NCBI RefSeq assembly: GCF_002887815.1 | Contig: NZ_PDHO01000002.1 | Location: 186,001 to 250,000 of the forward strand | Direction: 5' to 3' | DNA from: Mycobacterium sp. ENV421 | GTDB taxonomy: Bacteria > Actinomycetota > Actinomycetes > Mycobacteriales > Mycobacteriaceae | DNA length: 64,000 nucleotides | Shown: one piece after another, positions 44,510 through 53,550 of the stretch | How positions within the stretch are numbered: the stretch's first letter is position 1 | How the letters are laid out: each line of letters begins with the position of its first letter | Notes under the pieces: generated by a model | The model's database searches: none | The model's input: only the letters and a program-made list of their open reading frames with translations | Told to the model about the DNA's origin: nothing | Made by a program: the position numbers and the translations under genes

Positions 44510-45988
44510 GTGGAGGACGAGACCGGCTTGTCAGCCGTCGACCTCCTCGACATCAACCGCGAGATCCAGGGCTCCCCCACGATCCGGCTGCTGGCCGCGC
44601 TCAACCTGGGGGGTTACGCCACCCTGATGGAGCGCCACCTCAGCGAGGGCGAGATCAGCGAGACCGAGCTGGTCGTGCGACTCGAGCGTGACCTCGACGA
44701 GCTGGGCCGGCCCGGTGGCGAACAGTCCGGCTTGGGCCTGATCAAGAGCTGGGCCAGCCAGGGCTGGCTGCATCGGGTCGCCGACCAGCGCAGCGGCATC
44801 GAACGCAACCTCTGCTACCTCACCCAGGACGCCCGCCGAGCGCTGGACTTCCTGCGCGGGCTGCGCCGCCAGGACACCATCGCCACCGGCGGGTCGATCA
44901 ACGGCATCGCCGCGCGCCTCAAGCAGATCGCCCTGCGCGTCGGCAACGACCCGGTCCGCATCCGCGCCGGCATCCAGGCCGAGATCGCCGCCCTGCACGC
45001 CGAACTGGATGCGCTGGAACGCGGTGAAGAGCTGGACCGCTCCGCCGACGTCGACATGACCGACATGTACGACGAGGCCCACGCCATCGCGTTGCAGATG
45101 GAACGGCTGATCACCGACATCGGCCAATACGGGACGATGATCGAGCGGGCCACCGCCGCCCTCGACGAGCCCATCGACAGCAACCTGGCCTACCGCGACC
45201 GGCAGCGCCAGATGTACGCCGACTACCAGGCCGCCTGGGACTCCCAGGGCCGCGATTCGCACCGCGCCTTCCTCCGGATGATCAACGACCCGGACCAGCG
45301 CGCGGAGTTCGAGGCCGATGTGGCCGCCGTCGCCCACGCGCTGCCCGCCCTCGATCCGGCGCTGCGCAAGGTGATGGCGGGGTTCTTCGAGCTCGTCGGA
45401 CAGCAGATCGACGAGGTGGAGCGCATCCAGCAGCGCTGCGCGCAGCGGGTCAAGCGCTTCACCGCGTTCGGGACGCTGGAGCAAAGCCGCGGTGTGGCCC
45501 GTCAGCTGAGCGACGCGATCGGCGCCGCCCGCGCCCTGCTCAAGAGCTCGCTGACCGACTCGCGGCTCGACATCGAACTCCCCCTGGCCCGTCACGCCAT
45601 CAGTTCGGTTGGCGCACTGAGCTTCCGGATCGGTGACCTGTCATCGCCCAGGCCGGCTCAGGCTTCCGAAGGCGAGCTGGACCTGACCAGCTTCGCCGCG
45701 CTGACCACCCAGGTCGACGCCCCGGCGATGTCGGAGATGATCAACACCGCCCTGGATACCGGCCCGGTGTCGCTGCCGGACGCGGTGCAGATGCTCGACG
45801 CGGCGTACCTGGGTCACGTCATCGTGCTGTGGTCGTGGGCGCTCAAACAACCATCACAGACAGACCCAGCCTCGAACACACCGGTGACCGTCCGATTCCA
45901 GTCGCTGGACGGACGGGACCGCGAGATGGAGGTCCCCCACCTGGTCTTCACCGAACCGATCTCCAGCCTGTTGGGAGCCAGCGCATGA
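44510..45988 (+). CDS. jetA: Wadjet JetA / MksF-like kleisin subunit (DUF3375)
   Basis: 492 residues from GTG 44510, with CGAGGGGGA upstream. The DUF3375 layout is visible: an N-terminal winged-helix part (PTIRLLAALNLGGYATLMER, then LGLIKSWASQGWLHRV and NLCYLTQDARRALDFLRGL), a coiled-coil middle with EIAALHAELDALERGEELDR, and a C-terminal region ending LVFTEPISSLL. In Wadjet/MksBEF complexes this kleisin bridges the SMC-like ATPase heads and, with JetB, helps extrude DNA loops. It is known as EptA-D/Mks in mycobacteria, where it limits plasmid maintenance. The stop overlaps jetB (ATGA). Confidence 0.9.
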   Translation: MEDETGLSAVDLLDINREIQGSPTIRLLAALNLGGYATLMERHLSEGEISETELVVRLERDLDELGRPGGEQSGLGLIKSWASQGWLHRVADQRSGIERNLCYLTQDARRALDFLRGLRRQDTIATGGSINGIAARLKQIALRVGNDPVRIRAGIQAEIAALHAELDALERGEELDRSADVDMTDMYDEAHAIALQMERLITDIGQYGTMIERATAALDEPIDSNLAYRDRQRQMYADYQAAWDSQGRDSHRAFLRMINDPDQRAEFEADVAAVAHALPALDPALRKVMAGFFELVGQQIDEVERIQQRCAQRVKRFTAFGTLEQSRGVARQLSDAIGAARALLKSSLTDSRLDIELPLARHAISSVGALSFRIGDLSSPRPAQASEGELDLTSFAALTTQVDAPAMSEMINTALDTGPVSLPDAVQMLDAAYLGHVIVLWSWALKQPSQTDPASNTPVTVRFQSLDGRDREMEVPHLVFTEPISSLLGASA

Positions 45989-46689
45989 CGGACACAGCCG
46001 ACCTGGACATCACGGCCTTCAGCTCACTCCCCCAGGTCGACCAGACCGCGCGCACCCCGCATCAGCGGCGCCCACGCTTCGACGGCGACGTGAGCGAGCT
46101 GCCCGACCGGGCTTGTTGGGCGCTGCAGCAGCTGCTGACCCGCCGCTACATCAGCGCCGAAGGCGACGCCGATCTCTACAGCTGGGTGCTGGAATACCGT
46201 GCGCAACTGTCGGTTCGGCTGTCTGAGCTCGACCTGATGCTGCGCGTGGTCGAGGGTGCTGACGTCGCGTTCGTCGAGCAGGCCCGGTACGAATCCGCCA
46301 GGGGCGCCAAGCTTTTGCGTCGCGAGCCGCTGGGTACCTACGACTCGATCCTGGCGCTGCACCTGGCGCAGATGTCACGAGCCACGGGTGGCCAAGCCGT
46401 GTTGATCAGCCGCGAGGAGGTGCACGGGCTGTTCTCCGGTGTCCTCAACGACGTGGACCGCGACACCGTCACCTTCACCGCCCGCATCGACGCCGCCATC
46501 GCGCGCCTGGCCGGACTGGAGATCCTGCGCAAGACCCGCGATGACGAAGACAGCTATACCGTCAGCCCGGTGATCAATGCCGTGATGACCGCATCGGTGA
46601 TCGCCGAACTGCAGCAGCAGTTCGAGATGCTGCTATCCGGCGGCGCATCCCCGGACCGCGATGAACAGGAGACCGCGCTCGATGGCTGA
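45985..46689 (+). CDS. jetB: Wadjet JetB / MksE-like subunit (DUF4194)
   Basis: 234 residues of DUF4194 type. [20 protein letters not shown] and [20 protein letters not shown] form the first winged-helix segment. [14 protein letters not shown] and [17 protein letters not shown] follow, then a second winged helix ([20 protein letters not shown]). This KITE-like partner binds the kleisin JetA in the SMC-like complex. It lies between jetA (four-base overlap) and jetC (eight-base overlap), which is the conserved Wadjet order. Confidence 0.9.
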   Translation: MTDTADLDITAFSSLPQVDQTARTPHQRRPRFDGDVSELPDRACWALQQLLTRRYISAEGDADLYSWVLEYRAQLSVRLSELDLMLRVVEGADVAFVEQARYESARGAKLLRREPLGTYDSILALHLAQMSRATGGQAVLISREEVHGLFSGVLNDVDRDTVTFTARIDAAIARLAGLEILRKTRDDEDSYTVSPVINAVMTASVIAELQQQFEMLLSGGASPDRDEQETALDG

Positions 46690-49600
46690 ACAGTTCCACT
46701 TGTCGCGGCTGCAGGTCATCAACTGGGGTGTGTTCGACGGCTACCACGACATCCCGTTCAGCGAAGGCGGCGCGTTGATCGCCGGAGCGTCCGGAAGTGG
46801 GAAGTCCTCACTGCTGGATGCGATTTCGCTGGGCTTCCTGCCGTTCAACCGGCGTAATTTCAACGCTTCCGGCGACAACACCGCGGCCGGATCCAGCGCG
46901 GGCCGGCGCACGGTCGACAAGTATGTGCGCGGGGCGTGGGGTCAGCGCAGCGACGGCGGCGCCAGCAAGGTGATGTACTTACGCGGCGACGGCACGGCAT
47001 GGTCGGCCATCGCCGTCAGCTACCGCAGCAACACCGGGCGCACGGTCACCGGCCTGGTACTGAAATGGCTGACCGGGGAGTCCCGCTCGGACTCGTCGAG
47101 CCGGTTCGTGCTGGCCGACGGCGACCGCGACATCGAGGACGTCTGTAACCGCTGGGCGGCAGGGCGTTTCGACTCCGGAGTGTTCAAGGACGACGAGTGG
47201 CGATTCTCCACCAAGGTGGAGTCGCAATACCTCGCCCAGCTGTACGCCACGATCGGCATCCGCGCCTCCGACGCCGCTCAGCAGCTGCTCGGCAAGGCGA
47301 AATCGCTGAAAAGCGTTGGCGGCCTGGAACAGTTCGTGCGCGAATTCATGCTCGACGAACCAAGCAGTCTGACCCGGCTACCCGAGGCACTCAAGCAGAT
47401 CGACCCGCTGGTGGAGGCCCGCGAGCTGCTGGCCGTCGCCCAGAAGAAGCGCAAGATCCTCGGCGACATCGAGAAGATCCAGCAGCGCTACGCCTCGGAG
47501 TCGTCCGATCTGGGCATCATCGATCTGGTGGATCAGCCGATGGTCCGCGCCTACACCGACCATGTCCGGCTCACGCAATGCAGGCCGCAGATCCAGTCGC
47601 TGGACGCCACCATCGACCAGCTCGGCAACGAGTACGAGGACGTCACCCGCCAGCTGAATCTCGCCAAGGCCGAGGGTGATTCGCTCAATGCGCAGATCAG
47701 CGGATCCAGCGCCAGCCTGGGACCGTTGCAGTCCCAGGTGGCCGGCGCGGAGGCACAGGCCGAACAGGTGTCGCGGCGCCGGGCGGCCTACGAGGCGATG
47801 CTGGCCGCCCAGGACATCGACGTCCCGGACACCGCCGACGAATTCTGGAATCTGCGTGAGGAACTCGCCACCGAGGTCACCGAGCTGCTGGCCAAACTCG
47901 ACCGGGGCCGGGAAGCCTCCACCGATGCCGAATACGCGCAGAAGGCCGCCCGCATCGCCCGCGATGACGCCGCCAAGGAGCTCAAGCGCGTCGAACACGT
48001 CGGCTCGGCGCTGCCGGAGTTTGCGATCACCATGCGTGAACACATTTGCGCTGCAGTCGGTGTCGACCCCGGCGAGCTGCCGTACATCGCCGAGCTGATG
48101 GATCTGCGTCCCGATCAGAGCCGGTGGCGAGTGGCCGTGGAAAAGGTGCTGCGCGGGGTGGGTCTGCGGCTGCTGGTGCCCGATGACCGGTATTCGGCGG
48201 TGCTGCGATTCGTCAACGAAACCAACATGGGCGGACGGCTGCAGCTGCACCACGTCCGCGCCTCGCTGGTCGGCGCCGAACCGGTTGACGCCGAGCCGAA
48301 CACGTTGGCCGGCAAGCTATTCGTGGTCGATCCGACGCATCCGTGCGCGGCCGAGGCCGCCGACGTCATCGCCGCCGCGGGCGACCACATCTGCGTGGAC
48401 ACCCCGGATGTGTTCTCCCGGTTCCGCCGCGCGGTCACTGACACCGGCCTGTACAAGGACTCCGAGCGGCTGGCCATCAAGGATGACCGTCGTCCGCTCA
48501 AACAGGCCGACTACATCTACCAGGGCGACGTTCGGGCGAAGATCGACGCGCTGACCGTCGACCTCGCCAATGCCGAAGAGCTGTACCAACAGGCGCGCCG
48601 CAAGGCCGACGAGATCGCCGCGCAGCGTCAGCAGTGGCGGGATCGGGCAGCGGCGTGCAAGGCGATCTGCGAGCAGTTCCCGCAGTGGAACCAGGTCGAC
48701 AGCGATACCGCCGACGGGCACGCCGACCGGCTGCGCGAGCAGTTCGAGCTCCTACTAGCGGACAACCCGGACATCGAGGCGCTGACCGCGCGCGCCGACG
48801 AGTGCTGGGAGGAGATCCAGACGCTGATGACGCGTCGCGGGGCCATTCAGACCCGCCGCGACGATCTGGACGCCCGGCGCACCCAGCTGCTGGAACTACA
48901 GGACCGGCTGGCGCCCGCGTTCGTCTCCGAACCGCTGACCGAGCTGCTGAACCGCTACGCCGCCCTCGTGCCGGTGGCCTTGGAGGTGCTCAATCCCGAG
49001 CCGCACCGCGAGGCCGTGTTCAACACGATTCGCCGTGAGCGCGAGCAGCTGCGCGAAAGTCGCAGGCGCTCATACGATGAGCTGGCTCGCATCCTGAACA
49101 CCTTCGACACCGCGTTCCCCGATGCCATTCCCAACGACAGCGACGTGTTCGACGAGCGGGTGCACGACTACGTGGCGCTGTGCCGGCACATCGACGAGCG
49201 CGAACTGCCCGATGCTTACGAGCGGATGATGCGCTTGGTCACCGAGCAGGCGCCTGACGCGATCCTCACGCTGCACCGGGTGGCCGAGCAGGAGGCCCGG
49301 CGGATCAGCGAGCAGATCGACCGGGTCAACACCGGCCTGGGCGCGGTCGAGTTCAACAGCGGTACCCGGCTGACGCTGCGGGCCACGCCACGCAGCCTGA
49401 CCGCGGTGGCAGAGCTGACCGAAATCGTTCGGGCGATCTCGCGGCGCATCGCCGAGGTGGGCCTGGGTGACAAGCAGGCGATCCTGGATCAGTACGCCGA
49501 TATCTTGCGGCTGCGCAACCGACTGGCGTCGACGGCGCCGGAGGACAAGGCGTGGACCCGCGACGCGCTGGACGTCCGCAACCGGTTCACCTTCGACTGC

Positions 49601-50053
49601 GCTGAGTGGGATGTCCGCACCGAGGAGCTGATCCGCACGCACAGCAACGCCGGCGACAACTCCGGCGGCGAGCAGGAGAAGCTGATGGCGTTCTGTCTCG
49701 CCGGGGCACTGAGCTTCAACCTGGCGAGCCCTGAGAGTTCGGACAACAAGCCGGTTTTCGCGCAGTTGATGCTCGACGAGGCCTTCTCGAAGTCGGACCC
49801 GCAGTTCGCCCAGCAGGCGCTGCAGGCCTTTCGCAAGTTCGGTTTCCAGCTCGTCATCGTGGCCACGGTGCAGAACGCCACCACGATTCAGCCCTACATC
49901 GACAGCGTGATCATGGTGTCCAAGACCGAGGCCACCAGCCGCAACGCCCGCCCGGTGGCGACCGTGGTGTCCAAGACGATCTCGGACTTCACGACCTTGC
50001 GTGCCGAGATGCGGAGTTCGGCCGCGCGTGACCGGGTGCCGGCCGGGGTGTAG
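46682..50053 (+). CDS. jetC: Wadjet JetC / MksB-like SMC ATPase
   Basis: 1123 residues. Walker A is GASGSGKSS at residues 35-43. Two long coiled-coil arms follow, with a central hinge-like region (about 460-640). The C-terminal head has the signature NSGGEQEK (Ser994) and Walker B with catalytic Asp1032-Glu1033 in [11 protein letters not shown], so the ATPase appears intact. JetC homologues dimerise and extrude DNA loops so that JetD can cut small circular plasmids. Here the gene is followed at once by a strong terminator and an unrelated lipoprotein; no JetD (DUF3322/DUF2220) is encoded in the window. Confidence 0.92.
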   Translation: MAEQFHLSRLQVINWGVFDGYHDIPFSEGGALIAGASGSGKSSLLDAISLGFLPFNRRNFNASGDNTAAGSSAGRRTVDKYVRGAWGQRSDGGASKVMYLRGDGTAWSAIAVSYRSNTGRTVTGLVLKWLTGESRSDSSSRFVLADGDRDIEDVCNRWAAGRFDSGVFKDDEWRFSTKVESQYLAQLYATIGIRASDAAQQLLGKAKSLKSVGGLEQFVREFMLDEPSSLTRLPEALKQIDPLVEARELLAVAQKKRKILGDIEKIQQRYASESSDLGIIDLVDQPMVRAYTDHVRLTQCRPQIQSLDATIDQLGNEYEDVTRQLNLAKAEGDSLNAQISGSSASLGPLQSQVAGAEAQAEQVSRRRAAYEAMLAAQDIDVPDTADEFWNLREELATEVTELLAKLDRGREASTDAEYAQKAARIARDDAAKELKRVEHVGSALPEFAITMREHICAAVGVDPGELPYIAELMDLRPDQSRWRVAVEKVLRGVGLRLLVPDDRYSAVLRFVNETNMGGRLQLHHVRASLVGAEPVDAEPNTLAGKLFVVDPTHPCAAEAADVIAAAGDHICVDTPDVFSRFRRAVTDTGLYKDSERLAIKDDRRPLKQADYIYQGDVRAKIDALTVDLANAEELYQQARRKADEIAAQRQQWRDRAAACKAICEQFPQWNQVDSDTADGHADRLREQFELLLADNPDIEALTARADECWEEIQTLMTRRGAIQTRRDDLDARRTQLLELQDRLAPAFVSEPLTELLNRYAALVPVALEVLNPEPHREAVFNTIRREREQLRESRRRSYDELARILNTFDTAFPDAIPNDSDVFDERVHDYVALCRHIDERELPDAYERMMRLVTEQAPDAILTLHRVAEQEARRISEQIDRVNTGLGAVEFNSGTRLTLRATPRSLTAVAELTEIVRAISRRIAEVGLGDKQAILDQYADILRLRNRLASTAPEDKAWTRDALDVRNRFTFDCAEWDVRTEELIRTHSNAGDNSGGEQEKLMAFCLAGALSFNLASPESSDNKPVFAQLMLDEAFSKSDPQFAQQALQAFRKFGFQLVIVATVQNATTIQPYIDSVIMVSKTEATSRNARPVATVVSKTISDFTTLRAEMRSSAARDRVPAGV

Positions 50054-50065
50054 CGGTCGCGGCCC

Positions 50066-50104
50066 GCAAAAAGGTCAGGGGCGCAACGCCCCTGACCTCT
50101 TTGC
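50066..50104. terminator. Strong bidirectional terminator after jetC
   Basis: A perfect 12-base stem (AGGTCAGGGGCG / CGCCCCTGACCT) has a CAA loop. It is flanked by an A-run on the left and TCTTT on the right, so it can act on both strands. It closes the jet operon (stop at 50053) and the convergent lipoprotein gene (stop at 50118). Confidence 0.9.
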
Positions 50105-50117
50105 CGTTGGTGCTGAG

Positions 50118-50774
50118 TTACTTCAGGTTGGGCAGGTTCTCCTGGATCGCCGCGACCTGAGCCTTGCCCACGGCTTCAACGAAGTCCTGCGGCACCGGGT
50201 TGAGGTCACCCGGTGCGCTGCTGAAGATCGCCACCACGACGGTGCGCTCGACCGTGAAGAGCAGGGCGGCCATCGCCGACTTGCCGTCCACCGAGGTGCC
50301 GATCGTGACGGTGGCATCCGGGGTGACCGCGGGCAGCGGCACCGGGGAGCCGGTCACCTGACTGGGCACGCTGTTCGCGGCGCCGGTCAAACCGGTCGCG
50401 GCCTGTGAGGGGTTGTCACTGACGATCACCGAGATGTTGATGGCGTCGGTACCGGAGGTGTAGGTCTGCGAGACGTCCAGCGGCGCCGGCGTCAGCGTCA
50501 CCTTGGGTGCGTCACCGGCCCACGGGGTGTTGCCCACCTGCGGGATGTCGGCCGGCTTCACCAGCAGCGTCGCGTAGTCCGGGGTACCGGCCGGCGTGGT
50601 GGCTTCAGCACTGGTCGTTTCGGCAGCGGTGGTGGTCGACGTCGTCGTGGATGTCGTGGTGCTCGTCGTCGGCGACGACTTCTCCTCATCCTTACCGCAT
50701 CCGGCGACAACCAGTCCGAGCGCCACGGCGGCTGCCGTCACTCGGACGATTGCTCGCGTGCGTACAGGGTCCAT
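50118..50774 (-). CDS. Putative lipoprotein with Thr/Ser-rich linker
   Basis: 218 residues from ATG 50774. The signal peptide has lipobox VVAGC. A Thr/Ser-rich linker (residues about 35-60, repeated TTTS) follows, then a compact domain of about 150 residues beginning LLVKPADIPQVGNTPWAGDA and closing with FVEAVGKAQVAAIQENLPNL. The domain resembles mycobacterial exported lipoproteins of unknown function; I cannot assign it to a named Lpp family. It converges on the jetC terminator. Confidence 0.8.
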   Translation of the reverse strand: MDPVRTRAIVRVTAAAVALGLVVAGCGKDEEKSSPTTSTTTSTTTSTTTAAETTSAEATTPAGTPDYATLLVKPADIPQVGNTPWAGDAPKVTLTPAPLDVSQTYTSGTDAINISVIVSDNPSQAATGLTGAANSVPSQVTGSPVPLPAVTPDATVTIGTSVDGKSAMAALLFTVERTVVVAIFSSAPGDLNPVPQDFVEAVGKAQVAAIQENLPNLK

Positions 50775-50875
50775 GACAGCGAACTCCCCTCCGGCCACAC
50801 CCCGGCGGAGGGCCAAAGGGCAGCCTAAACGAGCCTGACCGCCGGCCTGCGATTATTTGACTTATTCGTTAGGGA

Positions 50876-52018
50876 TCAGCCGTTGTGTGGGGTTACCAGG
50901 AACTTCTCCCCCGTCGCCCGCTTGACGTATTCGGTGAACGCGTCCGGCTGGAGCATTCCGGCGAGTGACACCTCACGGGTGTAGCTGCTGGCGAAAGTTG
51001 TGGTGAGCTCCGCGGCCACCCGTGCGCGTAACCGGCCGATCGTCTCGGCGCCGGCGGTGGCGAGAAACGGGGTCAGCAGCCAGCCACCGATCCCCCACGA
51101 CATCCCGAAGTTTCGCGTCAGCACGGTCGGACTGGTGTCGAGTGCGCCGTAGATATAGACCTGCTTGTGGACATCCGATCCGTACCGGGAGTATTCGCCC
51201 GCTTTCGCGCTCGCCGACGCCTCCATGGCGTTGAGGATGTCGCTCGCGAGCGTCCCGCCGCCGGTGGCATCGAACGCCAGGGTCGCCGAGGTCGCCTTGA
51301 GTGCCTCCACCAGATCGGTGGTGAACGACGGCGACGTCGAGTTGAGGACGTACTCGGCGCCGAGCGAGGTAAGTAGCTGTTCCTGCTCGGGCTTACGGAC
51401 GATGTTGACCAGTGGGATGCCGTCTTTCTGGCAGATCTTGACCAGCATCTGCCCCAGGTTTGATGCGGCCGCGGTGTGCACGAGTGCCGAATGTCCTTCG
51501 CGCCGCATGGTTTCCGTCATTCCGAGCGCCGTAAGCGGGTTGACGAACGACGACGCCCCGTCACGCGCCGTGGCACCGTCGGGCAGGACCAGACACATCG
51601 GTGCGTCCACCACTCGATACTGGGAGTACATCGCGCCGCCCGCGACGCCGACGGTTTTGCCGATGAGGGCTTGAGCCGCTTCGGATGACCCGGCGGCCAC
51701 CACGGTGCCCGCGCCCTCATTGCCCACCGGGAGGGACTTGTCGAGTCGCGCGGCCAGGCCGGCAAGGGAGCGCTCCGGTAGTGATGCGGTGACGACGGGA
51801 CGTTCTGGTGTGCCGGTCACGGCCGCGGTGCTCATGTCCGCGGTCGCGATCAGCAGGCCCAAGTCTGACGGGTTGATCGGCGCGGCCTCGACCCGCACGA
51901 GCACCTGGTTGTCGCCGGGCGACGGGACGTCGACGTCCTGCAACGAGAGTTCGAGTTTGCCGTCGGACGTCACCAGCGAACGCAGCTCGAGAGCTTTGTC
52001 GGGCAGATTTTCGACCAT
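50876..52018 (-). CDS. Zinc-independent quinone-oxidoreductase-like MDR protein
   Basis: 380 residues from ATG 52018, with an AGAGG ribosome-binding site. The medium-chain fold is visible: VLVRVEAAPINPSDLGLLIA, VGNEGAGTVVAAG, and the cofactor region VHTAAASNLGQMLVKICQKD. Zinc-ligand cysteines are absent. The chain is longer than typical QOR proteins, with an extra segment after position 260 (DVHKQVYIYGALD). Substrate unknown. The divergent CsbD gene lies 182 bases away. Confidence 0.83.
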   Translation of the reverse strand: MVENLPDKALELRSLVTSDGKLELSLQDVDVPSPGDNQVLVRVEAAPINPSDLGLLIATADMSTAAVTGTPERPVVTASLPERSLAGLAARLDKSLPVGNEGAGTVVAAGSSEAAQALIGKTVGVAGGAMYSQYRVVDAPMCLVLPDGATARDGASSFVNPLTALGMTETMRREGHSALVHTAAASNLGQMLVKICQKDGIPLVNIVRKPEQEQLLTSLGAEYVLNSTSPSFTTDLVEALKATSATLAFDATGGGTLASDILNAMEASASAKAGEYSRYGSDVHKQVYIYGALDTSPTVLTRNFGMSWGIGGWLLTPFLATAGAETIGRLRARVAAELTTTFASSYTREVSLAGMLQPDAFTEYVKRATGEKFLVTPHNG

Positions 52019-52156
52019 TAGGGGTGCCTCTTTTCTGGTGACGATCAACGGTTCAGATCATAGGAACGTCCAACGCCGGCCGGAACCTTCCGCCGATTCA
52101 CGATCACGACGGTGCGCGGCGTCACAGAAGTTGACGATTGAACCTTCGCTGATGGC

Positions 52157-52174
52157 GGGTACACAGCGCTGTAC
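52157..52174 (+). promoter_or_regulatory. Stress-promoter-like element and palindrome before the CsbD gene
   Basis: GGGTAC (52157-52162) resembles a SigF/SigB -10, with TTGA 15 bases upstream as a partial -35. It runs into GTACA...TGTAC arms around CAGCGC, and the perfect palindrome ACAGCGCTGT (52163-52172) lies inside. CsbD-family genes are usually stress-sigma controlled, which supports the reading only indirectly. Confidence 0.35.
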
Positions 52175-52200
52175 ACCTGACCTGAACGGAAGGAACGATT

Positions 52201-52431
52201 ATGGGCGACAGCGGACCCGAAGAAGCCGTCAAAGGCGTCGTCGAAGACGTCAAGGGCAAGGCCAAGGAAGTCATCGGCATCGTCACCGACAAGGACGATC
52301 TGCGTGAAGAAGGCCGCGCTCAGCAGGACAAAGCCGATGCCGCGCGCGATGTAGCCAAGAAGGAAGCCGAAGCCGAGGCCGCCCGCACCGCGGAGCAGGC
52401 CGCCGAGGCTCGCCAGAAGGCCGCCGAGTAA
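52201..52431 (+). CDS. CsbD-family stress-response protein
   Basis: 76 residues, highly charged and without hydrophobic core. The CsbD motif appears as VVEDVKGKAKEVIGIVTDKD followed by LREEGRAQQDKA. An Ala/Glu/Lys-rich helical tail extends to the C terminus. An excellent ribosome-binding site (GGAAGGA) precedes the ATG. Such proteins are general stress products of unknown mechanism; similar mycobacterial ones have been called microaggregate-binding proteins. A 16-base stem hairpin follows the gene. Confidence 0.88.
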   Translation: MGDSGPEEAVKGVVEDVKGKAKEVIGIVTDKDDLREEGRAQQDKADAARDVAKKEAEAEAARTAEQAAEARQKAAE

Positions 52432-52444
52432 TTCAGCTGTGACG

Positions 52445-52490
52445 CGGGGATGCGTTGTGCCGCCGAGGTTTGCCGCACAACGCATCCCCG
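52445..52490 (+). terminator. Hairpin terminator after the CsbD gene
   Basis: A perfect 16-base stem (CGGGGATGCGTTGTGC / GCACAACGCATCCCCG) has a 14-base loop and begins 13 bases after the CsbD stop. Only a short T-rich stretch (GTTT) follows at 52497-52500. The stem length makes a terminator or 3' stabiliser very likely. Confidence 0.8.
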
Positions 52491-52585
52491 ACGGCTGTTT
52501 GGGCGCCCGGTTTGAAAATGACAGATCCGGCAATTCCCTAGGCGCAGTACTACATCGCTACACACGCTCTATGAACGGATGAAAC

Positions 52586-52741
52586 ATGATTATCCTCGGC
52601 ATCATCCTCCTTCTGATCGGCTACTTCACCGGCCTATCGATCCTCTACACAATCGGTGGCATCCTCGTCGTAGTCGGCCTCGTGCTGTGGATCCTCGGAG
52701 CAGTCGGGCGCCCGGTCGGGGGACGAAAAGTCTGGTTCTAG
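52586..52741 (+). CDS. DUF6131-like small membrane protein
   Basis: 51 residues: two hydrophobic stretches (MIILGIILLLIGYFTGLSIL and TIGGILVVVGLVLWILGAVG) followed by a basic RPVGGRKVWF tail. This matches the DUF6131 family of roughly 50-residue mycobacterial membrane proteins, which I recognise by its GVVLWILG and GGRxxW signature. It is too short for usual ORF thresholds. GGATGAAAC lies upstream as a ribosome-binding site, and a terminator hairpin follows 57 bases later. Its function is unknown. Confidence 0.8.
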   Translation: MIILGIILLLIGYFTGLSILYTIGGILVVVGLVLWILGAVGRPVGGRKVWF

Positions 52742-52798
52742 CGCCGCATCGCGGCGCCTTTCGAGCCGCCGGTAATCCGGAGGCACTGAATGACTTCT

Positions 52799-52837
52799 GA
52801 TGTCCCGAGACACCTTTGACGGGTGTCTCGGGACATC
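52799..52837. terminator. Hairpin between the DUF6131 gene and the tRNA
   Basis: A perfect 16-base stem (GATGTCCCGAGACACC / GGTGTCTCGGGACATC) with a 7-base loop (TTTGACG) lies between the DUF6131 stop and the 3' end of the minus-strand tRNA. It can serve either strand. A short ATGTC follows without a clear U-tract. Confidence 0.75.
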
Positions 52838-52861
52838 GTCATGTCAAGGCACTTACTGAAG

Positions 52862-52935
52862 TAGGGCGGGCGGGGCTCGAACCCGCGACCAATGGATTAT
52901 GAGTCCACGGCTCTAACCAACTGAGCTACCGCCCC
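52862..52935 (-). tRNA. tRNA with CAT anticodon (Met, possibly Ile2)
   Basis: A full 74-base cloverleaf on the minus strand: acceptor GGGGCGG pairing with CCGCCCT (first pair G-U), D arm GCTCAGTTGGTTAGAGC, anticodon loop CTCATAA with anticodon CAT, and T arm GCGGGTTCGAGCCCCGC. CCA is not encoded. It is not the initiator, since the end pair and anticodon stem differ. The variable loop TGGTC equals that of E. coli tRNA-Ile2 rather than elongator Met (GGGTC), so a lysidine-modified Ile tRNA decoding AUA remains possible. Confidence 0.92.
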
Positions 52936-52991
52936 CTGGTGCGGACCCTATCGTCGCATGTCCGCCTCGCTCCGAGGCAGATTGGTCGGCC

Positions 52992-53489
52992 TCAGCCCAG
53001 TGCGGTGCCGTCGTTGCGCAGTACCGCTTCGACATCACCGCGGAACGCCGCGAGCTGCTCGCGCTGCTCGTCGGTGTACTCGCGCGAGGAATCGTCGAGC
53101 ACGCAGACCGTGCCCACCACAGTCCCCGACGCGTCGTGCACCGGCAGGCCCAGATAGTTGTGCAGGCCGAACTCCGTCTCGTCCTCATTGCCGGCGAACG
53201 TCGCATCCTCGCGCGAATCGCGCACGAACAGCGGGCTGTCAGCGTCGACCACCTTCTCGCAGTACAGCGGCACCCGGGAACCATCGTCACGGGCCTTCTT
53301 GCCGGCCGCCCCCACCGTGTAGTGCTTGGTGGCCTCACCGGCAGTCGCCGCCACCACCATCGAATCGGGCTCGGAGCGCATCACCAGAACCGACTTCACC
53401 CCGAGCTGCTCAGCGATCTTTTCCAGTTGACCGGCCAGCGGTGAGAGCCCCGCGGTGGTGTCCGTCTTGTGGGGTTCGGCATCAGACAT
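52992..53489 (-). CDS. Single-domain GAF protein
   Basis: 165 residues forming one GAF domain: AEQLGVKSVLVMRSEPDSMV, YCEKVVDADSPLFVRDSRED, and EFGLHNYLGLPVHDASGTVV followed by GTVCVLDDSSREYTDEQREQ. Single GAF proteins often bind small ligands or sense redox state; no effector domain is fused here. It is divergent from the threonine aldolase, with about 60 bases between the starts, and lies just after the tRNA on the same strand. Confidence 0.88.
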   Translation of the reverse strand: MSDAEPHKTDTTAGLSPLAGQLEKIAEQLGVKSVLVMRSEPDSMVVAATAGEATKHYTVGAAGKKARDDGSRVPLYCEKVVDADSPLFVRDSREDATFAGNEDETEFGLHNYLGLPVHDASGTVVGTVCVLDDSSREYTDEQREQLAAFRGDVEAVLRNDGTALG

Positions 53490-53550
53490 GGCACCAGTCT
53501 CCCGGCGCGCGCAGCGGGCGGCAACACTTTCACTCACGGCGAGGTGCACG

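Noticed and set aside
44531..45595. 354-residue minus-strand frame opposite jetA
   Set aside because: Antisense shadow of DUF3375; composition is Gly/Val/Asp-rich with no recognisable motif.
50054..50117. Possible remnant of jetD after jetC
   Set aside because: Only 64 bases separate jetC from the next gene and most of them form the terminator hairpin.
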